This document shows positions 1-7,205 of a DNA stretch of 64,000 nt, piece by piece. Under the pieces are notes generated by a model. The model did no database searches. It had not been told where the DNA came from and was given only the letters and a program-made list of their open reading frames with translations. The DNA is from Acidaminobacter sp. Its GTDB lineage: Bacteria; Bacillota_A; Clostridia; Peptostreptococcales; Acidaminobacteraceae. Location of the stretch: the NCBI GenBank assembly GCA_009881125.1, contig WXFH01000023.1:1-64000 (forward strand), given 5' to 3'. The translations under genes and the position numbers were made by a program. Numbering within the stretch: position 1 is the stretch's first letter; each line of letters starts with the position of its first letter.

Positions 1-115
1 ATGATTTATCAACTGATATTTCTTTTGCGATAGTTGAAAAACTTCCTAATCCATTTATATAGCGCTGGACTGCTTGAATCTTTTCCTCGTAACTGATCTT
101 TGATTTTCTTTTCAT
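1..115 (-). CDS. IS3-type transposase OrfA, N-terminal part (truncated by window)
   Basis: Thirty-eight codons are visible, beginning MKRKSKISYEEKIQAVQRYI and continuing with a GLGSFSTIAKEISVDKS segment. The pattern of a basic start, an EEKIQAVQ helix, a G-G-S turn and an IAKE recognition helix is that of the helix-turn-helix in OrfA of the IS150 group of IS3 elements, which binds the IS ends. The upstream ATGGGAG region offers a ribosome site. The rest, including the frameshifted OrfB integrase domain, would lie left of base 1. Confidence 0.6.
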   Translation of the reverse strand, partial: MKRKSKISYEEKIQAVQRYINGLGSFSTIAKEISVDKS

Positions 116-166
116 AGAAAAACTCCCATTGTAGTGACAGTTTTATTATTTCAACTGTCTACTACA
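1..166 (-). mobile_element. End of an IS3-family (IS150-like) insertion sequence, cut by window edge
   Basis: The first 115 bases encode, on the minus strand, the start of an IS3-type OrfA. Upstream of it, at 130-166, is an imperfect palindrome whose outer arm read on the minus strand is TGTAGTAGACAG, a plausible terminal inverted repeat starting with the TG usual for this family. I place the element boundary at about 166; no target duplication can be tested because the other end is outside the window. Confidence 0.6.
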
Positions 167-205
167 AAGGGAGCATATCAAAATGTCTTTTTAAGGACGT
201 TTTTA

Positions 206-216
206 TGCCGATGGTC
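206..216 (-). repeat. GACCATCGGCA 11-mer, intergenic copy
   Basis: Exact copy of the recurring 11-mer, read on the minus strand, between the DUF3159-like gene and the IS end, followed by an A-rich stretch. Confidence 0.6.
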
Positions 217-228
217 ATTTAATTTCCA

Positions 229-900
229 TTAAAAACCCCTTGTTTGCCCTTCCCAAGGCGGCGAAGCCCCTTCTGTGAATTCACGAACTCCCGGACCGCC
301 CAATTGATTCAGTCTCTTCTGGCCGTATAAATAGCTGACAACCAGCACGCCCAGTGTGACCGGCGTTCCCAGCAGCAGGTTTGCCCAGGCCAGCTGGGCT
401 GCACTGCCTCTCAGGTACAAGAGAACCTGAATGGCAAGGCGCATGACAAACAGACCCGTCCAGAGCCAGGTGACCTCCCGGTAGGCCGGGCGAACGTCCC
501 TCCGCCAGTACCAGTCAATTGGCCAGGCCCGGGATAAATGGCTGGTCCAAGCGGCCAAGGGCTTCCCTGCGATCAGGCTCACCAGGGACAGCAGCACCAT
601 AAAGGCGCTGCCCAGAATTTTGGGGATAAAATAATTCTCCGCTCGTCCGGCAAAGAGCGCAAAAGCAGATGCCAGCGCGACTCCGCCCAAGCCGCCAAGG
701 GCGTACTTCAAAGGCTGCCTTCTGAACAGACGGATGAGGCTGAGAAGGAGTGCGGTCCCCATGGCCAGTGCAATGGCGGGCCTCAATCCCAGAATACTGT
801 TTGTGACTATAAAAATTAGAGGTGGGATCAACGCGTCAAGGGTTTTACCTGAGACGACCGATTTCAACTCTTCAAGAATTTCAGTACGGCGATTAGTCAC
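229..900 (-). CDS. DUF3159-like integral membrane protein
   Basis: About 223 residues with five or six hydrophobic helices and a loop containing RRDVRPAYREVTWLWTGLF, which resembles the hallmark of DUF3159 proteins (known mainly from Actinobacteria; function unknown). A longer frame opens with ATG at 921, but that ATG has no ribosome site, whereas GAGGTGG lies seven or so bases before the GTG at 900, so I use GTG. It stands alone, read leftwards towards the insertion sequence. Family assignment is from pattern memory only; a generic polytopic membrane protein is the fallback. Confidence 0.6.
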   Translation of the reverse strand: MTNRRTEILEELKSVVSGKTLDALIPPLIFIVTNSILGLRPAIALAMGTALLLSLIRLFRRQPLKYALGGLGGVALASAFALFAGRAENYFIPKILGSAFMVLLSLVSLIAGKPLAAWTSHLSRAWPIDWYWRRDVRPAYREVTWLWTGLFVMRLAIQVLLYLRGSAAQLAWANLLLGTPVTLGVLVVSYLYGQKRLNQLGGPGVREFTEGASPPWEGQTRGF

Positions 901-984
901 GACGGGCCACCTCGCTTTCATGGTAATTGAAAAGAATTACTGTGAGAAAAGTTGGTGTAATTTTAACTCCTGTTAAGGTGTGAG

Positions 985-1338
985 TCACTGCTTAGCCTTT
1001 TCCACCAGCCTGGCCTTATGAGGTCCGAGATAAAAATCGAGCCAGCTGCCCTTGCATTTGTATAAGGCCAGTAAAACATAGACGCTCCCGGCAAAGAAAC
1101 CCAGCACCATCATCAATACAACCCAGACCGCTGAAGTCAGCTTATTGCTTTCCCTAAAGACAATCCACATGGAAAACAGGATAAATCCAGTGTAGAGATC
1201 CACCATAGACACGATCCCCCAAGGATTTGACAATAGTAACGATCCATCTTCGAAGAAATTTCCGTTAAAAAAACCATGATATAAAGCTGCGGTCATGGCT
1301 ATTACCCCAAGCCATGCAATGATTTTGGCCAGTCTCAT
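985..1338 (-). CDS. Small integral membrane protein (DUF1475/DUF2834-like)
   Basis: A 117-residue protein with about three transmembrane helices and the conserved-looking segment NPWGIVSMVDLYTGFILFSM. This resembles small bacterial membrane proteins of the DUF1475/DUF2834 type, whose role is unknown; I am not sure which family is right. The start is preceded by GAGGAGG, and the gene begins 15 bases after the CLC gene stops, so the two are probably co-transcribed. Confidence 0.6.
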   Translation of the reverse strand: MRLAKIIAWLGVIAMTAALYHGFFNGNFFEDGSLLLSNPWGIVSMVDLYTGFILFSMWIVFRESNKLTSAVWVVLMMVLGFFAGSVYVLLALYKCKGSWLDFYLGPHKARLVEKAKQ

Positions 1339-1353
1339 TATAATGCCTCCTCG

Positions 1354-2574
1354 CTAATAATCTATGTTCAAATCTTCATCCAGTAATTTTTCCAGCAAGA
1401 TCTCATTAAGAGGCCGGTCACCGAATTGTTTCAACAGACAATTCATTACTATAGCCAACAATAAAATATAGGGAAGCCAGCCAAAATTTCCTGTTAATTC
1501 AACTGCCAGCAGCGCGGCGGTAAAGGGCCGCCTGAATATTGCAGTACAAATCAGAGCAATCCCGAGTACTACATAACTGTTGTAGGCCAGAACGGACTCA
1601 CTTAAGTATTCCAGGGAATACAGCGCTGTCACGCTCCCCAAAATCCCGCCAATGGCCAAAGTTGGCAGAAATACACCCGCTGGAACACCTGAACTCAGAC
1701 ATAACAATGAAAACACAAACTTACCTAATAACAGTATGACCGCGGTTTCAAACAAAATGGAAGAGCTCTGATCTTCCATGAAACTGAATAATTCTATGCC
1801 GCCGCCTAAGATTTGAGGCAGCCTTGTGCTGAAATAGAATGTCAGCACGAAGGGAAGCAGGATCATTGATTTCCAGACAAACAACTTACCCGTCCAAAGC
1901 AGCCCGTATTTGAACATAATTCCAATGGTTAACGCCATTGCGAATAACAGAACCGTCCCTTGCCAACCTGGATAGCGATCCATTGAAAATTGTAATGTCG
2001 GTGAAAATCCAAATAACCAAAACCGGATGCCTAAAGCCGCTGACATTACAACTGCTAAACTCAAGAGCTGCTCCAGTTTAAGTTTCATTTGATACTCCTC
2101 GACAGAAAAAGCAACGGCTGCAAATGGAATACCATATAAAACCGCAAAAGATGCCATGGCGCAGTTCAGTAAAAAGTCGTTGTCCTTTCTCCCCTTCAAA
2201 ATTAGCTGTCCTAAATAGGCACCTATCTGGACTGCCGGTCCTGCGCTCCCCACCGACACACCAATGCCATTCATCAGAACCACAGATCCAAATTTCAGAG
2301 GCAATTCCGTTTCAGGCCTCATTTCAAGACGATTGATCAGTACGCCTTTCAGCTGTGGGCATCCTGAGCCGCGGATCATAGGATAGCGTTGCTTGAAATA
2401 TTGCATCATGAGGGCAGACAGCACCAACGCTCCAAAGTATACCAGCGGTTCCCCGGTTGTCAGCCGTTTAAACACGTCCCAATCCAACAACAGCATTTTG
2501 AAGAGACTGATGCTCAGGCCAATTAGAATCCCGGCGATCACCCACTGACGCCAAACTGCAAAGGACACTTTCAT
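1354..2574 (-). CDS. CLC-family chloride channel/transporter lacking the external gating glutamate
   Basis: About 406 residues of hydrophobic helices with CLC signatures: GSGCP near residues 69-73 (family GSGIP, anion binding), GSAGPAVQ at 109-116 (family GREGPTVQ), the paired glutamates of SVEEY at about 159-160 (internal proton glutamate region) and SSGVPAGVFLPTLAIGG (GxFxP). The glutamate of GREGP, which gates chloride and couples protons in CLC exchangers, is replaced by alanine here, while the internal glutamate remains. By analogy with E148A mutants this predicts an uncoupled, open anion pathway, but that is inference. The start is the ATG at 2574, behind GAGGTG; the frame extends to a TTG at 2595 without better support. 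There are no C-terminal CBS domains. Confidence 0.85.
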   Translation of the reverse strand: MKVSFAVWRQWVIAGILIGLSISLFKMLLLDWDVFKRLTTGEPLVYFGALVLSALMMQYFKQRYPMIRGSGCPQLKGVLINRLEMRPETELPLKFGSVVLMNGIGVSVGSAGPAVQIGAYLGQLILKGRKDNDFLLNCAMASFAVLYGIPFAAVAFSVEEYQMKLKLEQLLSLAVVMSAALGIRFWLFGFSPTLQFSMDRYPGWQGTVLLFAMALTIGIMFKYGLLWTGKLFVWKSMILLPFVLTFYFSTRLPQILGGGIELFSFMEDQSSSILFETAVILLLGKFVFSLLCLSSGVPAGVFLPTLAIGGILGSVTALYSLEYLSESVLAYNSYVVLGIALICTAIFRRPFTAALLAVELTGNFGWLPYILLLAIVMNCLLKQFGDRPLNEILLEKLLDEDLNIDY

Positions 2575-2698
2575 TCTCTTCACCTCAATTGACAAAGCCT
2601 ATGAGTCTGAACATTTTTATACCCATTTTTTGCCTCGTACTATCCATTTCAGGTTGCATAACTGAAAATTGTTATCAGCAGCTCTGGCACTAAAATGA

Positions 2699-2768
2699 AA
2701 CTCGTCCGCGTCACCAAATAAAAACTCGTCCGCGTCACCAAATTTGAATTGGTGGCGCGGACAAGTTC
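2699..2768. repeat. 24-bp repeat array, GTCCGCGTCACC family, with inverted third unit
   Basis: Two near-identical units beginning AACTCGTCCGCGTCACC start at 2699 and 2723, exactly 24 bases apart. A third unit follows in inverted orientation (GGTGGCGCGGACAAGTT), so the second and third can fold into a hairpin. The array lies between the UspA gene and the CLC gene. Confidence 0.75.
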
Positions 2769-2863
2769 ACAAATTAAAAAAATCCACTGATAGCCGTGCG
2801 AGGCCATCAGTGGATTGGGATCCATCTAATTATTCTTTTGAACTGTAAAAATGAAAGACGCAC

Positions 2864-3295
2864 TTACTCTCTAATGACCAGTACCGGCATGCTGGCATGA
2901 TGGACAACTTTATTGGTCACCGATCCAATTAAAAGCCGCTTAGCTGCACCCATTCCATGCGTACACATCATGATCAGGTGGAAGTCTCCTGATTCAGCAA
3001 ATTCTACAATGACTTCTGAAGGCTCCCCGGTTAATGTCAGAGTGACGACTGCGTTGATCCCCTCTGATCTCAATTTCTCTTCAAAGTGAGCCAACAATTC
3101 TTTTGACGGCGCTTCCAGATCAAGAGGCGCAACATCATAGACACCGCCCGCTTCTTTATTCATCCTTACGCGATCCGAAGAAATGACATTGAGTAAGGTA
3201 ACTTCATAATCCATGCAAGGCACAAAATCTTTCAAATACGTCAAAACCTTTTCAGGCACGTTCTCTGAATCTATAGGAAGAAGCATTTTCCTCAT
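2864..3295 (-). CDS. Universal stress protein, UspA family
   Basis: A 143-residue single Usp domain: MRKMLLPIDSENVPEKVLTY at the N-terminus (strand plus conserved Asp) and THGMGAAKRLLIGSVTNKVV near the C-terminus, the glycine-rich ATP-binding loop of ATP-type Usp proteins, ending in the usual PVLVIRE strand. A longer frame starts at 3340, but AGAAAGGA precedes the ATG at 3295. It diverges from the thioredoxin-like gene; the CsoR-type dyad at 3436-3454 lies between them and could affect both. Confidence 0.88.
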   Translation of the reverse strand: MRKMLLPIDSENVPEKVLTYLKDFVPCMDYEVTLLNVISSDRVRMNKEAGGVYDVAPLDLEAPSKELLAHFEEKLRSEGINAVVTLTLTGEPSEVIVEFAESGDFHLIMMCTHGMGAAKRLLIGSVTNKVVHHASMPVLVIRE

Positions 3296-3435
3296 GGCGA
3301 TTCGTCCTTTCTTAACAGATGGACCCATCCAATAGACCATTTAGATTTAAAGTATGTTGATGCGCCATTGTATTTTTACCCATTTTCCCCAAAAAAATAG
3401 TACGTAGGATTGAAATATCCGCATTTTCTAAGATT

Positions 3436-3454
3436 ACCCCCTAGTATAGGGGGT
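3436..3454. promoter_or_regulatory. CsoR/RcnR/CstR-type operator dyad
   Basis: A perfect 8-bp inverted repeat, ACCCCCTA and TAGGGGGT, separated by three bases. C-run/G-run dyads of this form are the operators of the CsoR family of copper, nickel or persulfide sensors. It abuts the likely -35 of the thioredoxin-like gene. No CsoR gene is present in the window. Confidence 0.65.
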
Positions 3455-3483
3455 GGACATTCCCGCCTGTGACATGATATGAT
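3454..3483 (+). promoter_or_regulatory. Putative promoter of the thioredoxin-like gene
   Basis: TGGACA at 3454-3459 and TATGAT at 3478-3483, with an 18-base spacer. The -35 touches the G-run half of the CsoR-type dyad, so a bound repressor would block it. Confidence 0.5.
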
Positions 3484-3569
3484 GTCGATGATTAGGCGAT
3501 ATTAATTAATTAATTGACTCAAACTTTCAGGCTGATCCAATCGGCCTCAAACTTAAAGGAGAAAACTTC

Positions 3570-3893
3570 ATGCCAAATACCATGATCCCCATTGAATCCA
3601 AAGATCAACTCATACAGATTATGGACGCCGAAGAGGTGCTCGTCGTTTACTTCAGCTCAGCGGACTGTAGTGTCTGCCATTCCGTCTCACCCAAGATCGA
3701 AGCGCTTCTTGAGGAAGTTCCGGTCAAAATCGTAAAAGTTGAAGCGAGTAAATTTGTCGATATTGCAGGCCAGCACCTGGTGTTCGCCATGCCGACTGTG
3801 CTTGTCTTCCAAAACGGCAAGGAAATCTTGAGAGAAAGCCGGTTTATCGATTTCCAGAAGATCGAGCGACTGATGAGCCTTTTGTTTGAGTAG
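3570..3893 (+). CDS. Thioredoxin-like protein with CSVC active site
   Basis: A 107-residue thioredoxin fold: an N-terminal helix, the strand VLVVYFSSADCSVCHSV with a CxxC motif of the unusual form CSVC, and the cis-proline segment AMPTVLVFQNGKE. Canonical thioredoxins have WCGPC; here neither the Trp nor Gly-Pro is present, so the redox partner is probably specialised. AAAGGAG precedes the ATG. Immediately downstream is a terminator. The CsoR-family dyad in the promoter suggests induction by metal or sulfane sulfur. Confidence 0.85.
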   Translation: MPNTMIPIESKDQLIQIMDAEEVLVVYFSSADCSVCHSVSPKIEALLEEVPVKIVKVEASKFVDIAGQHLVFAMPTVLVFQNGKEILRESRFIDFQKIERLMSLLFE

Positions 3894-3961
3894 CCCTTGA
3901 AAATTGAACCTCAAAAATTGACTCGACAGGCAACAAAAGATTTTCACAAAGCTGTTCATAG

Positions 3962-4001
3962 AAACGACCATCGGCAAAAAATAAGCCAATGGTCGTTTTT
4001 T
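3962..4001. terminator. Terminator after the thioredoxin-like gene, built on a GACCATCGGCA copy
   Basis: AAACGACCAT at 3962-3971 pairs with ATGGTCGTTT at 3989-3998 and is followed by a T run. The left arm contains the recurring 11-mer GACCATCGGCA (3966-3976), so here the dispersed motif forms half of a terminator stem. The A and T tracts on either side make it usable in both directions. Confidence 0.8.
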
Positions 4002-4056
4002 CATACACAAATTCACTTCACCTTTGCATGGAAGCAGGCGTCGATAGGCATTAGTC

Positions 4057-4293
4057 TCAGACACCGCTTTCCGCCCTATTTTTTACATAATCATCAAAGT
4101 TTTTGCGCAGGACCTCCGCCGCGTCTCTGAATTCTTCCGGCACCTCGACGTGGCCCCAGCCCATGGTCATCTGGAACAAGCCGTCGAAAACCAGGCTGCT
4201 GTGATCGACAACGGTATAGGGAATGCCCTCCGCTTCCAGCATTGAGGCGAAGAGATCCGCTTCGAAAGGATTGTTCATGGGGATTTTGTACAT
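4057..4293 (-). CDS. DUF2007-type small protein
   Basis: A 78-residue protein beginning MYKIPMNNPFEADLFASMLE, with the EADLFASMLEAEGIPY segment typical of DUF2007 (putative signal-transducing proteins that occur as small stand-alone domains; biochemical role unknown). AAAGGAGG precedes the ATG. It starts 20 bases after the XdhC gene, so the two are likely one operon. Its last codons and its stop lie in a degenerate copy of the GTGTCTGACAC repeat (4054-4065): the TGA of the repeat core is the stop codon. Confidence 0.75.
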   Translation of the reverse strand: MYKIPMNNPFEADLFASMLEAEGIPYTVVDHSSLVFDGLFQMTMGWGHVEVPEEFRDAAEVLRKNFDDYVKNRAESGV

Positions 4294-4313
4294 TGCAGGT
4301 TCCTCCTTTGGGG

Positions 4314-5375
4314 CTATGTCCTTGCCACCAGCACCTTCATAACGCCGCCGCAGACCATACCTTCATCCTCAGCCACCTGGCCGGTCATGTCAATGTCCAG
4401 ATACCTGAAGCGTCCGTCGCGGATTACGTCATAGGCCACCCTAATAGCTTCCCCTTCGCTGCAGCCACCACCTATGCTGCCCAAAGTCCTGCCATCCGAC
4501 CATACGACCATTTTGGCACCCTCTCTTCGAGGAACCGAACCTTTAGTCGCCACCACGGTCACCAGCGCCCGAGGCCCCTGATCTGCCTTCGCCAATTCAC
4601 TTAATACCGCGAGATCCAGCTCCGGCCAATTATTGGATTTCCTCGTGGCTTTGTCACCTTTTCGTTTATATTGAATAACCTGCGCCAGAATTGAGATCGC
4701 GATTTCCTCTGGCGTCACCGCCCCAATCTCTAGTCCGATTGGTGTGCACACCTGCTCAAGCAGCAACGGATCCTGGCCTTCGGAAATCAGAAGCTCCTTG
4801 AGGCCAGCCACTCTCCGCCTGGAGCCAATCATGCCCACGTAGGCGGTTTCATACTTCAGCACGTTTTCCAAGCACACCTTGTCATAACGGTGCCCGCGGG
4901 TCACAATGACCACGAAGGCCGCTTTATTGAGATTCAGCGATTCAAAGCTCTTGGCAAAGCTTTCGCAGATCACCTGGTGCGCCGCTGGAAATCTGAAATT
5001 ATTCGCGAATAACGGACGGTCATCCACTACTGTGACTTTAAATCCTACCTTCGCGCCAAATTCCACCAGGGGTACGGCAATATGCCCACCGCCCAGAACG
5101 ATCAGCTGGGCCTCCGGGAAAAAAGGCTCCAGGAGAATCCCTGCTTCATTAGGTCCATTGCCTTGTTCAAAGAAGAACTCCCCACGCACCAGTCCACCTT
5201 CTAGTGCTGCGCGCAGTGCTAGATCCTGATCTTCCCAAATCAAATCTCGACTGGAGATCACTTTTCTAACTATTGTACTTTGGCCTTCGGATTCAGCCAG
5301 TGTCGTTATAAGCGCTGCTCTATGGCCTGATTCGAGTTCCTCCAGTAGTTTTTGATATATCAAAGCGCTATCCAT
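4314..5375 (-). CDS. XdhC/CoxI-family molybdenum-hydroxylase maturation protein, unusual domain order
   Basis: About 353 residues. Family members bind and protect molybdenum cofactor and promote its sulfuration before insertion into xanthine-dehydrogenase-type enzymes. A Rossmann XdhC_C domain (LIVLGGGHIAVPLVEFGAK, then VTVVDDRP) occupies about residues 90-245. A segment with ALVTVVATKGSVPRREGAKM and GSIGGGCSEGEA, the XdhC_CoxI domain normally at the N-terminus, follows at about 270-353. A short N-terminal stretch (about 20-80) looks like a partial copy of that domain. The start is the ATG at 5375, eight bases past GGAGG; the longer frame begins inside the dispersed repeat. No molybdenum hydroxylase gene is in the window. 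Confidence 0.82.
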   Translation of the reverse strand: MDSALIYQKLLEELESGHRAALITTLAESEGQSTIVRKVISSRDLIWEDQDLALRAALEGGLVRGEFFFEQGNGPNEAGILLEPFFPEAQLIVLGGGHIAVPLVEFGAKVGFKVTVVDDRPLFANNFRFPAAHQVICESFAKSFESLNLNKAAFVVIVTRGHRYDKVCLENVLKYETAYVGMIGSRRRVAGLKELLISEGQDPLLLEQVCTPIGLEIGAVTPEEIAISILAQVIQYKRKGDKATRKSNNWPELDLAVLSELAKADQGPRALVTVVATKGSVPRREGAKMVVWSDGRTLGSIGGGCSEGEAIRVAYDVIRDGRFRYLDIDMTGQVAEDEGMVCGGVMKVLVART

Positions 5376-5410
5376 AAAAAGCCTCCATTCTATTTTGGAC
5401 GGGAACAATC

Positions 5411-5503
5411 GAAACTGGGTGTCTGACACCGAGTTTCATTTGAAACCGGGTGTCAGACACCCAGTTTCTTCCCCAGTTTCTTCCGATGTTGGTGTCAGAC
5501 ACC
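5411..5503. repeat. Cluster of three GTGTCWGACAC palindromes
   Basis: Palindromes at 5411-5437, 5442-5468 and 5491-5503, the first two with GAAAC/GTTTC outer arms. The last ends 11 bases from the stop codon of the aldehyde dehydrogenase (stop at 5515), on its 3' side. The cluster also supplies a false upstream start for the XdhC gene. Confidence 0.85.
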
Positions 5504-5514
5504 TTCTTCCACCT

Positions 5515-6912
5515 TCACTTCAGCACTTTCCTGAGCAGCTTCAGCTGATGAGAACTATAACCGGGATAAGCTATGGTCACATTAAATCTGCCTTTCTTTA
5601 GAACACTCTTACAGTGCGAAAATGTCAAGAAACTTTGTTTGCCATGGTAGCGCCCCATACCCGATTGGCCTACGCCGCCAAAAGGCAGATTAGGATGCGC
5701 CACATGCGTGATCGTATCATTTATAGCGACACCTCCAGCGGAGATCGATTTGAGAATCCGTCGCTCGACCTCTTGATCCGTTGTGAAAAGGTATAGTGCC
5801 AAAGGCTTGGAGTGGCTGTTGATTTCAGATATAACTTGATTTAAGCTACTATAAGTCATAATAGGCAGCAAAGGTCCAAAGATCTCCTCTTTCATAACCG
5901 CAGTGTCCCTATTTGGTATTTCCAACAATGTTGGCTCAATGTGAAACCGCGCTTCATCATGACGACCTCCCCAGATCACGTGGGATTGATCCTCTTCCAT
6001 CATGGCCACCAGACGCTTAAAATGTCTTCTGTTGACTATTTTGCCAAAGCCATTCTTCCAATAGTCCTTTTTACCCCACATTTTTTCAATACTGCGCGTC
6101 ATTTCCCGAACAAGCTCCTCTTTCACCGCTTCGTGCACATAAACATAGTCCGGCGCCACACAAGTTTGCCCGGCATTAATGGTCTTCCCCCACATGATTC
6201 TGCGAGCGGCTTCCTTGATATGTGCACTCTGGTCGACTATGACAGGACTTTTTCCCCCAAGTTCGAGGGTGACCGGGGTCAAATGCGCAGCCGCCGCCTC
6301 CATTACAATTTTCCCGACTCTCGTACTTCCCGTGAAAAAAATATAATCAAAATTCGAATTGATCAAGGATGAGGTCGTCTCTTGTGTTCCTTGAACGCAG
6401 GCAACGTATTGCTTGTCGTAGGCCTCCTCCAGGATCATCTGGATCACACGCGACACACTGGGTGTAAGCTCGGAAGGCTTCACAACCGCGCAGTTCCCTG
6501 CCGCCAAAGCGCCAATCAACGGCTCAATAACCAGTTGAAAAGGATAATTAAACGGCCCAATAATGAGCACACTCCCGAAGGGTTCCCTCACGACAAATCC
6601 TTTAGAGGGCTGAAGATAAATGGGGGTCTTGACCTTTAGCGGCTTTGCCCACCGGTTGAGATGCCTGATATACTCCGAAAGGCTTTTGTAGATAAAGCCA
6701 ATTTCCGTAGCGTAGGCTTCCACTGGATTCTTCCCCAAATCCAAAGCCAGCGCTTTTAAAAGTTCTTCCTCATGTTTTTGAATAATGGATTTAAGCCTTT
6801 TGAGCTGTTGAATTCTAAATGATACTTCTCTGGTTTCCAGCGAATCAAAGTATTGCTTTTGATCTTTCAAAAGCAATTCCGCATCCTGTAATGTCCACTC
6901 TTTATGTGTCAT
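5515..6912 (-). CDS. Aldehyde dehydrogenase, class-3 type (NAD(P)-dependent, AldX/YwdH-like)
   Basis: About 465 residues. It oxidises aldehydes to acids with NAD(P). Visible motifs are VLIIGPFNYPFQL (cofactor entry), FTGSTRVGK (Rossmann loop), LELGGKSP (general-base Glu), NAGQTCVAPDYVYV (catalytic Cys) and EEIFGPLLPI. Length and the C-terminal hydrophobic tail region fit class-3 enzymes, which act on medium and long-chain aldehydes. The start is the ATG at 6912 behind GGGAGG; a TTG further out lies within the ribosome site. It reads towards the repeat cluster and has no co-directional partner close by; the substrate is unknown. Confidence 0.9.
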   Translation of the reverse strand: MTHKEWTLQDAELLLKDQKQYFDSLETREVSFRIQQLKRLKSIIQKHEEELLKALALDLGKNPVEAYATEIGFIYKSLSEYIRHLNRWAKPLKVKTPIYLQPSKGFVVREPFGSVLIIGPFNYPFQLVIEPLIGALAAGNCAVVKPSELTPSVSRVIQMILEEAYDKQYVACVQGTQETTSSLINSNFDYIFFTGSTRVGKIVMEAAAAHLTPVTLELGGKSPVIVDQSAHIKEAARRIMWGKTINAGQTCVAPDYVYVHEAVKEELVREMTRSIEKMWGKKDYWKNGFGKIVNRRHFKRLVAMMEEDQSHVIWGGRHDEARFHIEPTLLEIPNRDTAVMKEEIFGPLLPIMTYSSLNQVISEINSHSKPLALYLFTTDQEVERRILKSISAGGVAINDTITHVAHPNLPFGGVGQSGMGRYHGKQSFLTFSHCKSVLKKGRFNVTIAYPGYSSHQLKLLRKVLK

Positions 6913-7105
6913 AGAAAGTCCTCCCAAAAGTTGTAAGTGGCTGAAATTCTGACGTATTTATCGTCTCTCTTTCTATCACCCATGTCAAGATCTGCCAAGT
7001 CGGAAAATTTCGTTAAAATTTTATAGAAATCCCAACACTCTCTTGGATTTGTTTTGCTTCTTGCCGTAGAAAAGTTTCTAAAAAGTTAGAATGTTCAGAT
7101 TCTGA

Positions 7106-7134
7106 TTGCTAACAGGATTGTAACATTGTATAAT
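7106..7134 (+). promoter_or_regulatory. Sigma-A promoter of the liv operon
   Basis: TTGCTA at 7106-7111 and a consensus TATAAT at 7129-7134, separated by exactly 17 bases, 72 bases before the livJ start. The rest of 6913-7205 holds no other signal I can support. Confidence 0.75.
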
Positions 7135-7205
7135 TATTCCTGTACATAGAGAAAGGGTTAGGGGAAGATTTTCACACACTATCATTATTTTGGAGGGATT
7201 GTCTA

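Noticed and set aside
2575..2700. Fluoride riboswitch ahead of the CLC gene
   Set aside because: The conserved fluoride-aptamer segments are not present in the leader, and the protein is not clearly of the CLC-F type.
5376..5429. N-terminal extensions starting in VSDTQF or VSDTEF, for the XdhC, alkaline phosphatase and flavodoxin genes
   Set aside because: These extensions are translations of the dispersed GTGTCWGACAC repeat; better ribosome sites precede the downstream starts.
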